Shown: positions 12,093-24,000 of the stretch, piece by piece | Layout of the letters: each line of letters opens with the position of its first letter | Numbering within the stretch: position 1 is the first letter of the stretch | NCBI GenBank assembly: GCA_019633425.1 | Contig: WSUB01000137.1 | Coordinates: forward strand, 1-64,000 | DNA length: 64,000 bases | DNA from: Tulasnella sp. 424 | Lineage: Eukaryota; Basidiomycota; Agaricomycetes; Cantharellales; Tulasnellaceae | Direction of reading: 5' to 3' | Notes under the pieces: generated by a model | Seen by the model: only the letters and a program-made list of their open reading frames with translations | Told to the model about the DNA's origin: nothing | Database searches by the model: none | Program-made: the position numbers and the translations under genes

Positions 12093-15000
12093 ATGTCCAG
12101 TCAGCGACGCAGCTCGATCCGCCCACGGTCCATGTCGGCGATCGTGTCTACCCCTCAGCGCCAAAACTCTACTCACGTCCAACCAAATACCACCTTCCAA
12201 AACACGACGCTGAACATCCGCAAAGCCATGAAGCGGCTCTTCAAATCATCCAGCAGCTCTGCTACTAATACCGCTACTACAACCGTTCCACCTAATCCAA
12301 CCAAGATCACAATCACACCCACGTCCGACGATACCCAGGGACGCTCGCGGCTCTCATACACCGACGATTGCGCGAGCTCAAGAAGAGGCAAATCCGTCGA
12401 CGGCAGGCCATCTCTCGACCCATCGGCGACTAATGGTCTAGCTATTGCAAGCTCCTCGGCCATTAATCTGGGGCTCCCCGGGGCGACGTCAGAGGGACCG
12501 CCGAGCCCGTCGAAACTACAATCTGTAAGTCGCTTCGACACCTCCTGTCCATCCACCCCTCCCTCACACTTGCAACAAAAAAATGACCAATATTTCTAAT
12601 TAGCCACCATCATCCTTCCGGTCCAAATTCCGGCCAAAATCGTTGCAAGGGCTGAAGACAAAGAGTTCAAGCGACAATGGGAGCACGCGGCACCAGCGCC
12701 AACAACAACTTCATAATCCGAGTTCAGAGTTGCTGCCCTCTTCTTCACCGCCGCCGCCTCTACCTCATGTCAATGCGGTACCCAACGGCATTCGACCGGG
12801 GCCATCAGCCTCAGCGGATGAATCATCCAAATCCGCGGCCTCGATCGCAAAGGCAAATACACAATCCCTTAGTCTCGCTGCTCAGCCGGCTCGCGTCAAC
12901 GGATCTGCTTCTTCCGAGACCCAACGGAAGACCATGGCTAGCGCGAAGACCAGCACCTCGGCCTCCGACCGATTGCCTCTCGAAACACGTTCACATGCAA
13001 TTTCTACAGCTCCTCCTTCTGCAATCACCTCCACGACCGCTACCGTCCCACCGTCAGAGGCGTTGGGCGTCCTGAACGCGGCCTACAAACCCAACACGCC
13101 AAATCCGAGGGAGACTACTACTTCCGGCGCGAACCATATGGCAGCAAACGTTCCAACACCAGCACCATTAGAAGTAACGGCATCGTTCACCGAGGGGCCT
13201 ATTACTGCCGAACCTGTGGAGCAGCGGATTCCACAACGGCAAGGAGGAGAAGAAGAAGACCAAAAAAAGCAACAACCTCTTCGAGAGGGGCAAGACGCTC
13301 CTGTTGTTACTGCCCCGCGTGCGGCGTCCGATGGACCAGCATCATCAGACTTGACGTCACGATCAAGATCAGGTTCACCAGCATCACCACCCTCTCCACC
13401 GCATCGTCGCGCGGGCTCGGATGAGTTCCAACGTCCTCGAGCGTATACGACCGGAGACGCCGTGATGAATAGCTTAACCAGGGACGACAGCAGTTCACCG
13501 CCCCCTTCTGCCGTGTCGACGACTTCGAATTCTGCTGCAAAATCAGGGTTGAGGCTCAGAGTCGATTCATCGGCTCTGCCACCGAGGTTACCTTCCCTTC
13601 CGGTGCCATCGACGTCGTCCTTGGCACAGGAATTCTCTGCCTTGGCGTCATCGGTATCGGTCTCACCGACCTCCACCACCGTCGGGGCGCTCAACGCGGC
13701 ATCTTCCCCGTCCTCTTCTCATCCCGCGACGACACCGCACCCACCGGGCGCGTTCCACCACGTCCCGCATCACCATCACACTCGAAGCATGACGCTACCT
13801 TCATCGCCGATTTCGCCACTCAGTCCACGGAGAGTGCAGAATGCGTCTACTCCGGGAACGTATGTTATTCCGATGGCAGCAGACGGTGCGGTGACGATGA
13901 AGATGACCCCGAGTTTGGTCATGAGTCGGCCTATGGTGCCTCCACCTACCCCTGGAGCGACGCCGAGAATGAGGTTTGGGAGTTTGTTGGTTAGTGGGGT
14001 TAGTACTGGGGAGAGGGAAGGTGGGACTGGTGCCTCGGAGCTTCCGATGGGTCGGTCGAGGGCGGCGAGTGATGTGGGTGTTTTTTTTTTGGTCGGATAA
14101 TGATTAGAAGGCTAACTGTTTCTAATTCCGTGATATCAGTCCCGAAATTCGCCTCCAAGACCGATGAGAGGTTCTTTGCCCGCGTTACGAAGGGACGGGT
14201 CTTCGTTCTACATGAACATGATGCGCTCCGGAGCTTCGACCGGTTCTCGCACGCCAGCCGCTGCCGCCTCAACTGTACCATTGCCCGCTGAAGATGACGA
14301 CGAAGGCGATGACGATGATGACGACGACATCATCGATGAAGATGCTGCCATGGGGGATGACGCTGCTTCGGATGACGACGGGAGCGAGGAAGCGCCTTCG
14401 AGAACCGTGACGACGCCCTTGTTAGGAGGGATGGCAAAAGCTGCTCGAGCGATGGGGCTCCCATTCGGAAGTGGGAGCGCAGGGAGCACGCCTGCTGCCG
14501 GTTCGACTCCAAAGGCGAACCCGAGTCCGTTGCTCGGCGCAATGACGATGACGGCGAGTTCGTATTTCCGGCCACGCCATACGCTAGACCAAGAGGAAGG
14601 ACCTGTTACGCCGACTCCGAGGCAGAGAAGTGGAAGTGCCGCTTCCGCGTCGCATAGGATGAGCCTCGTTGCTTCCGGTGCACCGAGAGGCGGGTTGGGA
14701 ACCGTACAGGACGACAATGACGAGGAGGAGCGGCAAACGCGCGATTTGACGCCTTTGCAAACGCCCAGACCGACTCAGGAGTTCTCGATGCCCATACCGA
14801 GACCCGCGAAACCACCGCAGGACGTCCATAACCTCCTGCAACCCGGAACGACGGGCGGTCACTCTTCCTCACCAACGTCGCATCGAACGTCCCTCTACCA
14901 GACGCCTCTACCGACGCCCACACCATCGGCGTTCTCGGACTCGACTGCGAGGGAGACGGTCTACTTTGATGCTGAGAGTGGAGGGTCTGATGCGGAGGTT

Positions 15001-17066
15001 GGAGCGTTGATCCGCCAGGCTGCTGCGGTCGATTTGCCGGATGAGCAAGGGATGGGTTCAGCGTTTACGACGTTCTCGATGGGGTCGACCTCTACGTTGA
15101 CTGCGACGGTTGAAGGGCCCGTTCAGGATGATAACACGGTGCGGCTGGCTCGTCCGACGGTGCAGTCTACCGCCTCGGCCGTCACTGTTAAGCCCGAGTC
15201 CTCCTCGACCATTCCGACGCGGCCTGAGATGCCTCATTCGGAAGGATCTGGAAGTTCGGGAGGGTCGAGGGTGTCCGCGCTGGGATTGGACCTGCCTCCG
15301 CCTACGGAAGAAGCTACAGTTCGTGCGACGCGGTCGGGGTCGACTGCATCCCAGGACATTCCACAGCACGCTCAAAGGGGTAGGCCTGGCATCCCACCTC
15401 CCGACTACTTCACAGCGAGGCCAAGCACCGGTTCCACCGAACATCCATCAACTCCAGGAGGTAGTGACATGCTTCGAGGAGTGTTCCATGCCAAGCACGC
15501 GCTGTCGCCAAGGACGCCTGGTGGGAGACCCGCGATGTATTCGCACCAGGTGTCTCATTCCATGCTGGACTTTGGATCCATGGGGATGGGTGGGACGCCA
15601 GAGGATGAGGTGGAGCCGCCGTTACCTGAGAGGATGCCGAGTATGAAGGGTAAAGGCAAGGAACGAGAAGGGACCGTCAAGCGAGGAACTGTCAAACGGA
15701 GATCGCCTTCTCGAACGCCCAAGCATGCGATCAGGAGAAGGTCGTTGCCCGACATGTCCGGCCTGAAAGCTCCTCCACCGCCTTATCCCAAGTTCTCCGT
15801 CCGCGAGGAGGAAGGGAAAGAAGTCCTCCCGCCTTATACCTGCCGAGTTCACTTTGAGGCATCTGTCATGCGCAAGATGGAGTTCGATCATCCTGGTATG
15901 CTCGCCAAGGACCGGTCTTGGAAGAGGGTGTACGTTGTGTTGAACGGGACGACGTTACGGATCTTCAAGCAGAATCCAAGGATGTATCCTGTCAGACCGG
16001 TCCCGCTTAAGGTTGGAGTGAGAAAAATGCTTAAAGATTGGTCACCTGGAGGGAAGAACGGGGATGGAATTGTTCATGTGGACGAACTCGTCCTCGGCGC
16101 GTCCCATGTTCATTTGCCAGAGGAACTGTTGCCCAAGGTCGATAGCCGCGGTGCACCGTTGAAGAAGGTTCCCTCTCAAGGATCGGGCGGAAGTGGTGGA
16201 GCTCCTGGTCCGAGTAACAGCTCGCGCCGATCACTCGATAGCGGGAGTCGACAGGGAACGCGACGCTCGTTCGATATCGCCAGGAGAGGAGGGACTTCTC
16301 GTTCTTCCATGTCATCGTCGAGCAACATTACCGCCGGATCTTCCTCTACTGCGTTGACGAGTCCAATTAACGATAGTACTGCGGACTTGTTGGCAGCGGA
16401 GGATTCAGAGAAAGGACGGCCTCAGCAAGCTGTGCCTGGTCCATCTGCCATTCTCGGAGCGACTCGACCATCGAACTCGCAGTCCATGCATCGGAGTACG
16501 GGGTCTTCAATATTGGCATCGATCCAGCCGAACACCGTTTTGAGGCAGTATACCTTGCAAGGCGCTGAAACCGGACTGGCGTCGGATTATCACAAGCGGA
16601 AGAACGTCATCCGTGTCAGAGCGGAGGGGGAACAGTTCTTGATCCAGGCGGACAACGTGTTTATGGCTATTGACTGGATCGAGGTGGGTGGAATTTGGTC
16701 TTTTCATTGAATTTATAGTCAATGACTGATTTACACCCTCCCTGCAGACGTTCCAGGCCGGAGCTAATGTTGCGGCGGATTTGGACGAACGTCAAATGCC
16801 AAAAGTTCCTGCTCTTCCTCGGTAAGCTTTACCCTTACTTTCTCATGGTGTGAATATGATTGCTGACTGGACTTTGAAACAGTCGTCGACGAAGACGCCG
16901 AACGCAAAACGCCACTGAAGGTGGCACTGCGGAACCGAACGCTGGTGAGCCCTCACGCCCTGAAAGGCCTGGGGCTGCACCTCGAGAACCATCTTCCAAT
17001 ACCATTGTTAATGTACCGACCCCTTCCAACAACTCTCGACTCTTCGGCCGGAGACGTGATCCTTGA
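12093..17066 (+). CDS. Large Ser/Pro-rich protein with a split pleckstrin-homology domain
   Basis: Five exons (12093-12524, 12604-14073, 14140-16683, 16748-16821, 16883-17066) encode 1567 aa. About the first 1180 residues are low-complexity and probably disordered: rich in Ser, Thr, Pro and Ala, with a run of Asp/Glu near residue 683 and many SPxx/TPxx sites suited to phosphorylation. A PH-like fold starts near residue 1190: RKMEFDHPGMLAKDRSWKRV, then YVVLNGTTLRIFKQNP. After about 190 mainly Ser/Gly-rich residues the second half appears (NVIRVRAEGEQFLIQADN, then MAIDWIE at about residue 1500), ending with the helix that normally closes a PH domain. The tail is basic (RRRRRRRT) then Pro-rich. 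PH domains bind phosphoinositides or proteins, so a membrane or cortical adaptor role is an inference. The start is the first ATG after a CT-rich leader and opens directly into an in-frame Ser/Arg-rich segment. It ends 0.4 kb before AP-2 sigma, same strand. Confidence 0.85.
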
Positions 17067-17482
17067 TTTGCTCGACTCGTCCTAATTCCAATCATGCAAA
17101 ATTCCGTATTTTTGTTCCTATTGCCATTCATTATACCACTCCGGATTTGTTGTATCCGTCTTATCTTTGCATTTCGTACTTCTCGGTTACAACTTTATGT
17201 GTCACGATTAACGACCGTACGATAGCTTGTTGACAATCATATTTCGCATCCTTCTGCGCTTTTGTACCTGCCCCTCAATTGGAATTGAATTTTAGGCCAT
17301 CCGAACATGATCATCGGGGTAAGACGGTCGATTTTAAGTGACCATAGATTTATTCCGGGTCGATAAAGTCGGTAACGCGTTGCTACATGTGGTGCTAAAC
17401 ACGAAGTGGAAGAGCGAACGCTAGGCGGCGTGGGAGACGCCAAGCAAAGTGGTCCAAACTTAGGCGAGGTGCATCTCCTCTC
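17067..17482. other. Short intergenic region between PH-domain gene and AP-2 sigma
   Basis: About 0.4 kb without coding potential. It should carry the 3' end of the PH-domain gene and the promoter of AP-2 sigma. No clear TATA box or repeat is visible. Confidence 0.4.
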
Positions 17483-18229
17483 ATGATCAGGTTTATTCTC
17501 GTTCAGGTAAAGCCCTTCCTGATGTATCGTCTCGCACCAATTTAACAAGTCAATGGACAGAACCGACAAGGGAAAACAAGGCTGTCTAAGTGGTATGTCC
17601 CATACGAGGATGACGAGAAGGTTAGTAAGCGTCCCGGATGTCATCGTTATGGCAGTTCTGAAGTTGCCTTCTGGCTCAGGTCCGTTTAAGGGGTGAGGTT
17701 CACCGCCTAGTAGCACCTCGAGACAACAAGTACCAGTCCAATTTCGTCGAGGTTGGCGACCGCGTTTTCCATCCAGCGTGCGGATTGAATTCCCGACTGA
17801 CCGCGCATTTTCGTGCTGCCTCAAGTTCCGCAACTACAAGATTGTCTACCGTCGATACGCTGGTCTTTTCTTCTGCCTCTGCGTGGACTCCAATGATAAT
17901 GAGCTGGCCTATCTAGAGGCTATCCATCTCTTCGTCGAGGTGCTTGGTGAGTGCCTTTGTTTTGTTTTCGACACACCGCGTCGAGGGTCCTAACCCGCCG
18001 TCATGGCCAGACGCCTTCTTCCAGAATGTTTGCGAGCTAGACCTCGTTTTCAACTTTTACAAGGTACGCGATATGCTTCTTAAAGGATCAGCTGCATTCC
18101 AGGAGTAATAATAACTGGCTTTTGCAGGTGTACGCTATCCTTGACGAGGTCTTTTTGGCCGGCGAGATCGAAGAGACTTCGAAGGAAGTCGTCCTCAACC
18201 GTCTAGATCAGCTCGAAAAACTAGAATAA
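17483..18229 (+). CDS. APS2: AP-2 complex subunit sigma (clathrin adaptor small chain)
   Basis: The small subunit of the AP-2 adaptor, which sits in the core of the complex at the plasma membrane and helps recognise dileucine-type cargo in clathrin-mediated endocytosis. Six exons (17483-17506, 17561-17620, 17680-17751, 17826-17946, 18011-18063, 18128-18229) give 143 aa, the standard family length. The protein begins MIRFILVQNRQGKTRLSKWY, followed by VPYEDDEKVRLRGEVHRLV, then FRNYKIVYRRYAGLFFC, LAYLEAIHLFVEVLDAFF and NFYKVYAILDEVFLAGEI, the canonical longin-fold order. The YEDDEK, NKYQSNFVEF and FLAGEIEETS segments distinguish AP-2 sigma from AP-1 and AP-3 sigma chains. The first exon is just 24 nt. 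It is a strongly conserved housekeeping gene with no oddities. Confidence 0.97.
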
Positions 18230-18710
18230 ATCGTACCAGCTGTATGGGGCTTGGAACCGGACCAGCATGTGCGGTCGGTTGTCAGCCACCTTCAATTGAT
18301 TGAAGGTCTATCACTCGGTCATATTGTATTCTAGCCTACCCTTTTGCGGGCATATTACATACATACATCTATCCTCAAAACCCTCGGGCTTTTCCTATCG
18401 TGGAAATACGGCGTTCTTGTTGTCGGCGCCTCTAGTCCCAGCCACAAATGACCGCGATGCACAGCCTCATCCCGTTAAGCACAGCTTAGGAAAGAGATAT
18501 CCACCGCAGTGTATATTTATCTCTGCTTTCGCTCTTCTTTGGCGATACTCATCGTAGGCGCCTCACGGCTACGCCTTAAGGGTTAACTAAGTGCGTCGAA
18601 GGCGGATGAACGGGCACCGCGTTGTTCCCGGCGGGTATAAGTGCAGGTCACCGCGGGGAGGGCAACAAGCCTCCTATCCGTTTCCCTCTTTCTCCCTCCA
18701 ACCTCAAGCC
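18230..18710. other. Intergenic region downstream of AP-2 sigma
   Basis: No coding potential is convincing in these 480 bases. The last 60 bases before the next ATG are CT-rich, a common promoter/leader feature in basidiomycetes. Confidence 0.35.
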
Positions 18711-19663
18711 ATGGCATCCTCGCACTCTCGTCGTATCAGCATCGAAACCTTCTCTCGAGCCAGTCTCGATGGTGGATCGGTGGTTAATCTAGCAGAAGAA
18801 CAAGCTTCGTCTTCAAGACGCCCTTCCTTCGATGCTCTTGTGAGAGCAAAAGAGGAATACCGTTCCCATAATCGAAATACTTCCGTGGTCTCAACCATTT
18901 CAACGGCGACTGAATCTTCAGTACACACCAGACAATCCTCCGTTTCTTCTGATCCCGGAACATTCATCCATCAAGAGGAGGAATACGTCCCGGGCACGCA
19001 TGATGCAATCGTACCTTCCTTCTCTCCGACTCATTCGCCTCATATCTCCGGCAAAGCCACGGTCAAGCATCTTAAAGCAGCGTTTCGTCGCTCTCTTGGG
19101 TTAGGAGGGAAAGCGCTCGCAACCGAGATTGTGGTCAAGAAGCATGGGGTCATCGACCAAAGTGCACTGGAGGACGCCGTGTTGGGCCATTCGGCCCCAC
19201 TTAGCGAAGTGCTCAGCTTCAAAATCACGAGCTCACACTCGTATATCGGATACAATCAGCTTGCGGAGACTTTGGACTACCTGAGCCATACTCTGCCAGC
19301 GCTCCAAGAGATCACTCTTTACTCACAAGTGTACACTCTCGTAAGTTCTTCTCGGTCTTGGTAACACTACGACATGAGCTTACCTTCACTCTTCCGTAGG
19401 AGGAATTAAATAACCTTTCACCGTACCTGAGCCGATTTGCGCAACTGCGTAGCTTTGCGGTGTTGGACGTACGTGACGACCCACCGGAAGTCTGTCCGAC
19501 GCTATGCAAGATCATTACGCTATGGGCGCTTGCTCGACCTACCCTCCAACGAGTACAATTCAAGATCGATTCGTGGTGGGAGCCGACAATGCCTCATGAG
19601 GCACAGAAGGGAGCGCCGAGGGCCACAGAGTGGATCGAGTGTTCTTCGACCCTTCTCCGATAG
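18711..19663 (+). CDS. Unrecognised protein, Ser-rich N-terminus with helical C-terminal half
   Basis: Two exons, 18711-19340 and 19400-19663, joined by a clear GTAAGT...TAG intron, give 297 aa. The first 120 residues are Ser/Thr-rich (SSHSRRISIETFSRASLDG near the start), suggesting disorder. After that comes KATVKHLKAAFRRSLGLGG and a segment with regularly spaced leucines (LAETLDYLSHTLPALQEITL, LSPYLSRFAQLRSFAVLD) that resembles leucine-rich repeat or F-box C-terminal regions, though I cannot assign a domain. The frame stays open across both exons, the start ATG has a pyrimidine-rich leader, and codon usage resembles its neighbours, so the gene is probably real. It ends tail-to-tail with the SDR gene, 274 bases away. 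Confidence 0.6.
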
Positions 19664-19937
19664 ACTTGCGCCCGCTTCCGGAATCAGAATCGGAGTTGGG
19701 GAACGCCGCATCAAATCTATCTCTTTCGTATCGAATCGGTTCTTTTCCACCATCCTTCATTTGGTTTTTTTCATGGACTTAAGTAAATTTTCTTCGGGTC
19801 CGACTTGTAATCAAATACCTTGTACTTATTTCAGTATAGTTAGACTTTTGTACACGTATGCATCGGCGTCTTCTGTTCGCTTCGAGCCCACGCGATCGAG
19901 GAAAAGGGGACGAAGGGAAGAACATCTTTTGAGGTCC

Positions 19938-21066
19938 TTATCGGCCCATCCAACCCTACAGCCAAAATGTTTCAAGCCAAAGTTCCGTAAGTCGAGGAAA
20001 GAAAAGGGAAAGGGAAGGAAGGAAGGAGCGACGCACCCCATCGACGACGAGAATCTCTCCATTGACGTACAAGCTGGCGTCGCTTGCGAGGAACACAGCG
20101 GGTCCGGCGAAGTCTTCTGGTCTTCCCCAACGACCAGCGGGGATCCGCTCGGATATCTGGCGAAGGCGCACGGGATCGGCGAGGAGACGTTCATTCCTAG
20201 TGAAAGGGAGGCCAAAGGTTAAATCTTAAATGATCTCCGACAGAGGGACCCAATAGCAATTCACATATCGGTGGAGATGTAGCCTGGTGCAATTGCGTTG
20301 ACTTGCACGTTATGCTTTGCCCATTCGTTGGAAAGCGCCTTCGTCAATTGACCAAGTCCACCTGAGATCGGAAACAAAAGGAGACATGAGTGAGGGCCCA
20401 GACTCTTGAGAAATCCCATCGGGAAGAACGCGGATGAAAAGGCAAACCTTTGGCAGCTGCGTATGCGGGGACGGTTATTCCACCTTGGAAGGTCAGGAGC
20501 GAGGCAAAGTTGATGATCTTTCCTCGACGTTTGGCGACCATATGGCGACCCGCCGCTTGGCACAAGGTCCAACACGCTGTGAGGTTCGTTTGAATAACCT
20601 TGCGAGACAGAAAACAAAAGAACATCAGCGGCGACTCGGGATCCCGGGAACGAGAAGTAAAAAAAGACTTGTCGCAACTTACATCGTTCCAATCCTGTTC
20701 GGAAAAGTCTACCGCTGGCGCTCGTCTTTGGATCCCCGCACAATTGATCAGGATGTGGATTTCCCCACCCATGACTTCCAGGGCTTTATCGAACGCTTCG
20801 CGGGTGGCCGAAGGGTTCGACAGATCGGCCACAACGATTTCACATTTCCTTTCGCTGTATGTCGAGCGAATAGTATCTCGAGTAGCGGTGTTCGAGGTAT
20901 CATCGCGTTGGACCAAACAGATGTCGGCACCAGCTTGAGCAAGGGCGATGGCGCAGGCGGCACCGATGCCTCTGGTTCCGCCAGTGACTAGGGCGGTTTT
21001 GCCAGCGAGAGAGAAAAGCGATGGACTGGGTACTGAAGGAGTCTCAGCACAGGCTGGTTCAGACAT
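19938..21066 (-). CDS. Short-chain dehydrogenase/reductase, KduD-like (classical SDR)
   Basis: An NAD(P)-dependent oxidoreductase of the classical SDR family, most like 2-deoxy-D-gluconate/2-dehydro-3-deoxy-gluconate 3/5-dehydrogenases. Actual substrate unknown. Five exons (21066-20683, 20598-20448, 20361-20265, 20196-20037, 19955-19938) encode 269 aa. The cofactor motif TGGTRGIG is at residues 28-35, the NCAG motif (usually NNAG) at 108-111, and the catalytic residues are Ser161, Tyr174 and Lys178 (FASLL... AYAAAKG). The C-terminal hallmarks [28 protein letters not shown] and [14 protein letters not shown] are present. The last exon is only 18 nt and supplies GWMGR plus the stop. An upstream in-frame ATG at 21186 would add 40 residues of no known function, so the shorter start is preferred. 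The protein has no targeting signal, so is likely cytosolic. Confidence 0.92.
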
Positions 21067-24000
21067 TTTTTGTGAGTACTGTTTGAGAAAAAGAGAGCAG
21101 AATTGTTGAAGGTGTTTGCGGCGGGAGGACTCGTGAACGAGCTCTGTTTTGAGAGCGGTTCCATAAAGCCAAAAGCGGGCCGCCATCGGAACTCGGCACG
21201 AAAGCCGACCGGACCGCCGCTGACGTAATGATCAGCCTTTGGACTGGTTTTAGCTCAAACCGCCACCTTCTTCCAGCGCTCCTCAAACCCCCTCTCTTCG
21301 GCGATGGCCGTTGAAAAAATCCATTGACTCGGATGTCAGCCCAAGCTTGCGATCAATCCCCATCTTGCCTGGACCCACCACCGTTCCACATGCTACACTC
21401 TCCTCCCCACCTTTGGCTACCGAGCGTTTTGTTCAGCCGTAATTCGGGTGCCTCATGTGAAGTTCTTGATCCGCCTGACTTTGTCATTGGACTTGAAGCA
21501 TCCCTTGGCCTTATCCTTGCACCCCATGATTCCGCTTTGCGAAACGACTTTCCGACGCTGACGGCATGATGTCCGTCTTTGGAACGATTTTCTTTGTCAT
21601 CTCAATGCTCTCCGAGCCGAAGTTCCTATGATACCCTCTAAGGACCTACTTCCGAACACCTACCAGACCAATGGGATGTGACTTCCGGTGTCTGCCGTAG
21701 CTCTTGATTCACACTTCCTTGCGGAACGATTGTTGTGAAGGCCCGGCCGTGAAGTCTAGAACTAGGAATTGGGGTACCATCGATTCCATGGTAGCTATAG
21801 TGCATCTCGGAAACGTGGGTCGTTGAACGCTCCCAATCATGGCATTCGAAGTATTAAATCCTCTATACCCAGTTTGCTCGTCATTGCTTGTTATGGCGTC
21901 ACATGATTACACAAAGGTCCCTCCAATTCCAGGCGGCCAAATCGACTTTCCCCCCGCCTCAACAGGCGATTTGGTGGGGTTGGAACCCAGGGTTGACTCA
22001 GTGTGGAAGTCCGAAGGGCAGTTCGAACTGCATATGGGTTTTTATCCCTGCATTGCGACAAGTTGCTTCACAGCAACCCCCAGTCTTAGTGGCCTCAGGC
22101 TTGCGGTACCTTGCCCTCGATCGATTCCGAATCTTGCTGAATGTCCTCTTAATTCCAAATTTCAACGTGTGGCACGTCCCTTGCAGTCCGAGGTCCAGTC
22201 TCTGAAGCATATACATGCTCAACTTGCGAATCTGGCTGTTCATCAACTCCGACCTATACATTGCTTCGCCAGTTTTCATTTCGATTTATTTATGGACACC
22301 GGACGGCCGAAAGTGGCAGCATGGAGTAATACATCCGGCAATCTGCGCATATTGATTCGCGGGAACGCCTCGTTCATCCAGTAGCAAGCTTCGCCGGTCT
22401 GTAAAATGATGCTTTCATAATGCAGGATACACGAGGTAGACTACCATTGCGTGAAGAAGACGTGAATCTACTCAGGGATCATCGTGTTCTCTTTATATCA
22501 GTCGTATATCGATGGACAAAGTGGCCCATCGATGTGTGAACCAGGAAGTCGGAGTCTGAAATAGTTCCGTCCTTCCGTTCGGCTGGTTGAAGGGACCTGT
22601 TCGCCGATGCTCGCACTTTTCAGGACCTTCCAATCCAGTCCTTGAGTCCTTGGCTTCTCCGGATAACAATACTCCGAGACCTTGTGCTAAATTTCTATTT
22701 CTGAAGTTGGTTGATTCAGCGAACAACGAACTCGGTTCCGACTCTCACAGTGACAAGGCGGCGGGCACGTTTGGGTGCCCTCCGGTCTCAGCGGATGCCG
22801 AACAGTCGCGTCCGGGAATACGACTGCTGTGAGACTTAAAGACACCGAAACTTTCTGACTTTGAAGATATCGTTCTAGTCCACTTAATGGAGTTCTGTCT
22901 GGAGAGTTACCAACAAACGGTGTGAGAGCATCTCACGCCCCACCCCCCGACAAACGCATTCAGGAATTCGCACAGTATCTTACCATTTTCAAATCGGGCT
23001 CCAAAACTCCATTCGCCTCTTATGTTGAAAGAGACTGGAACGGAGTTCGTACCGTTGGTGTGCGTGAGAGACCCGCAGAGGCGCTACGTTCCCAAGCACT
23101 CTTCCCCACTCTGGCTGCTATCTTACGGCTCGTTGTTCCGCATACCACCTTCGGAGCTTTCCGGTGGATCCACCAGGTCCACACGTAAGCTCAACTTTGC
23201 CTGTTCTTTCAACCGCTCCCAAGCACTTCTGGAATTTTTAGTCTGAATTAGGGAATTTATCCGACTCATGGACCCGGCGGATATCATCCGGCCCGGTCGC
23301 GGCTTGGCTTCTGATTCGTCCGCGCTCATGTGCCTAACGAAAAATGAAGATCTGGGCACCAAGATTCGCAGTTCCACTTACCTCGATGGGCGCCCAGGCT
23401 AGAGACATTTACGCTGCCCCAAATGTTCAACCGAACCCGGAACGGAACGCCGATTTTCTTAGGGCTGGACCTCCCACTCGGGCCTAAGCAGCTCCGGCGA
23501 CCTCACTCATCGTCATATCTTCCCAAATCTCTCACAATTCGGCTGGCGGCTTTGAGATACGGAGGGGTTTCCGGAGTTCCAGGGGTCTCTTGGAGTGGGA
23601 CTTTCCTGTTAGCGGAGAGTTCATCCCGTCTGAGTGGGTCGAAGGACAGGTAAGGCTTGAGTTTTAGTCTGGTGACGTCGATGCACGATTTTGAGGGACC
23701 CCAGTTACAGTTTGACTCACACTCAAGATCCCAACTTGTCCTTTGCACTTGGTCTAATTCAAGGTTTACGACGAGCTCAATCCGTCACTGCGACGCGTTC
23801 GGCCCTATAGTCAATCCGTTAGCCGACCATGTCATCGCAACCAACGCCTACGTGTCGTTGCCACCTCGCCGTCCTCTATGACCCCGTGAGCGGTTAAGTT
23901 TAGCGCCCTTCGCTTGGAATTGGCAATAGGCTTCGCCCAGATGACTCATAGTCTCAGAGACCGATTCTCAACTCTGGAAAGTTGGTCGAGAGATTGCTAC

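Noticed and set aside
13083..13694. 203-codon minus-strand open frame opposite the PH-domain gene
   Set aside because: It mirrors the Ser/Pro-rich low-complexity coding strand; the plus frame has conserved splice phases and continues into the PH domain.
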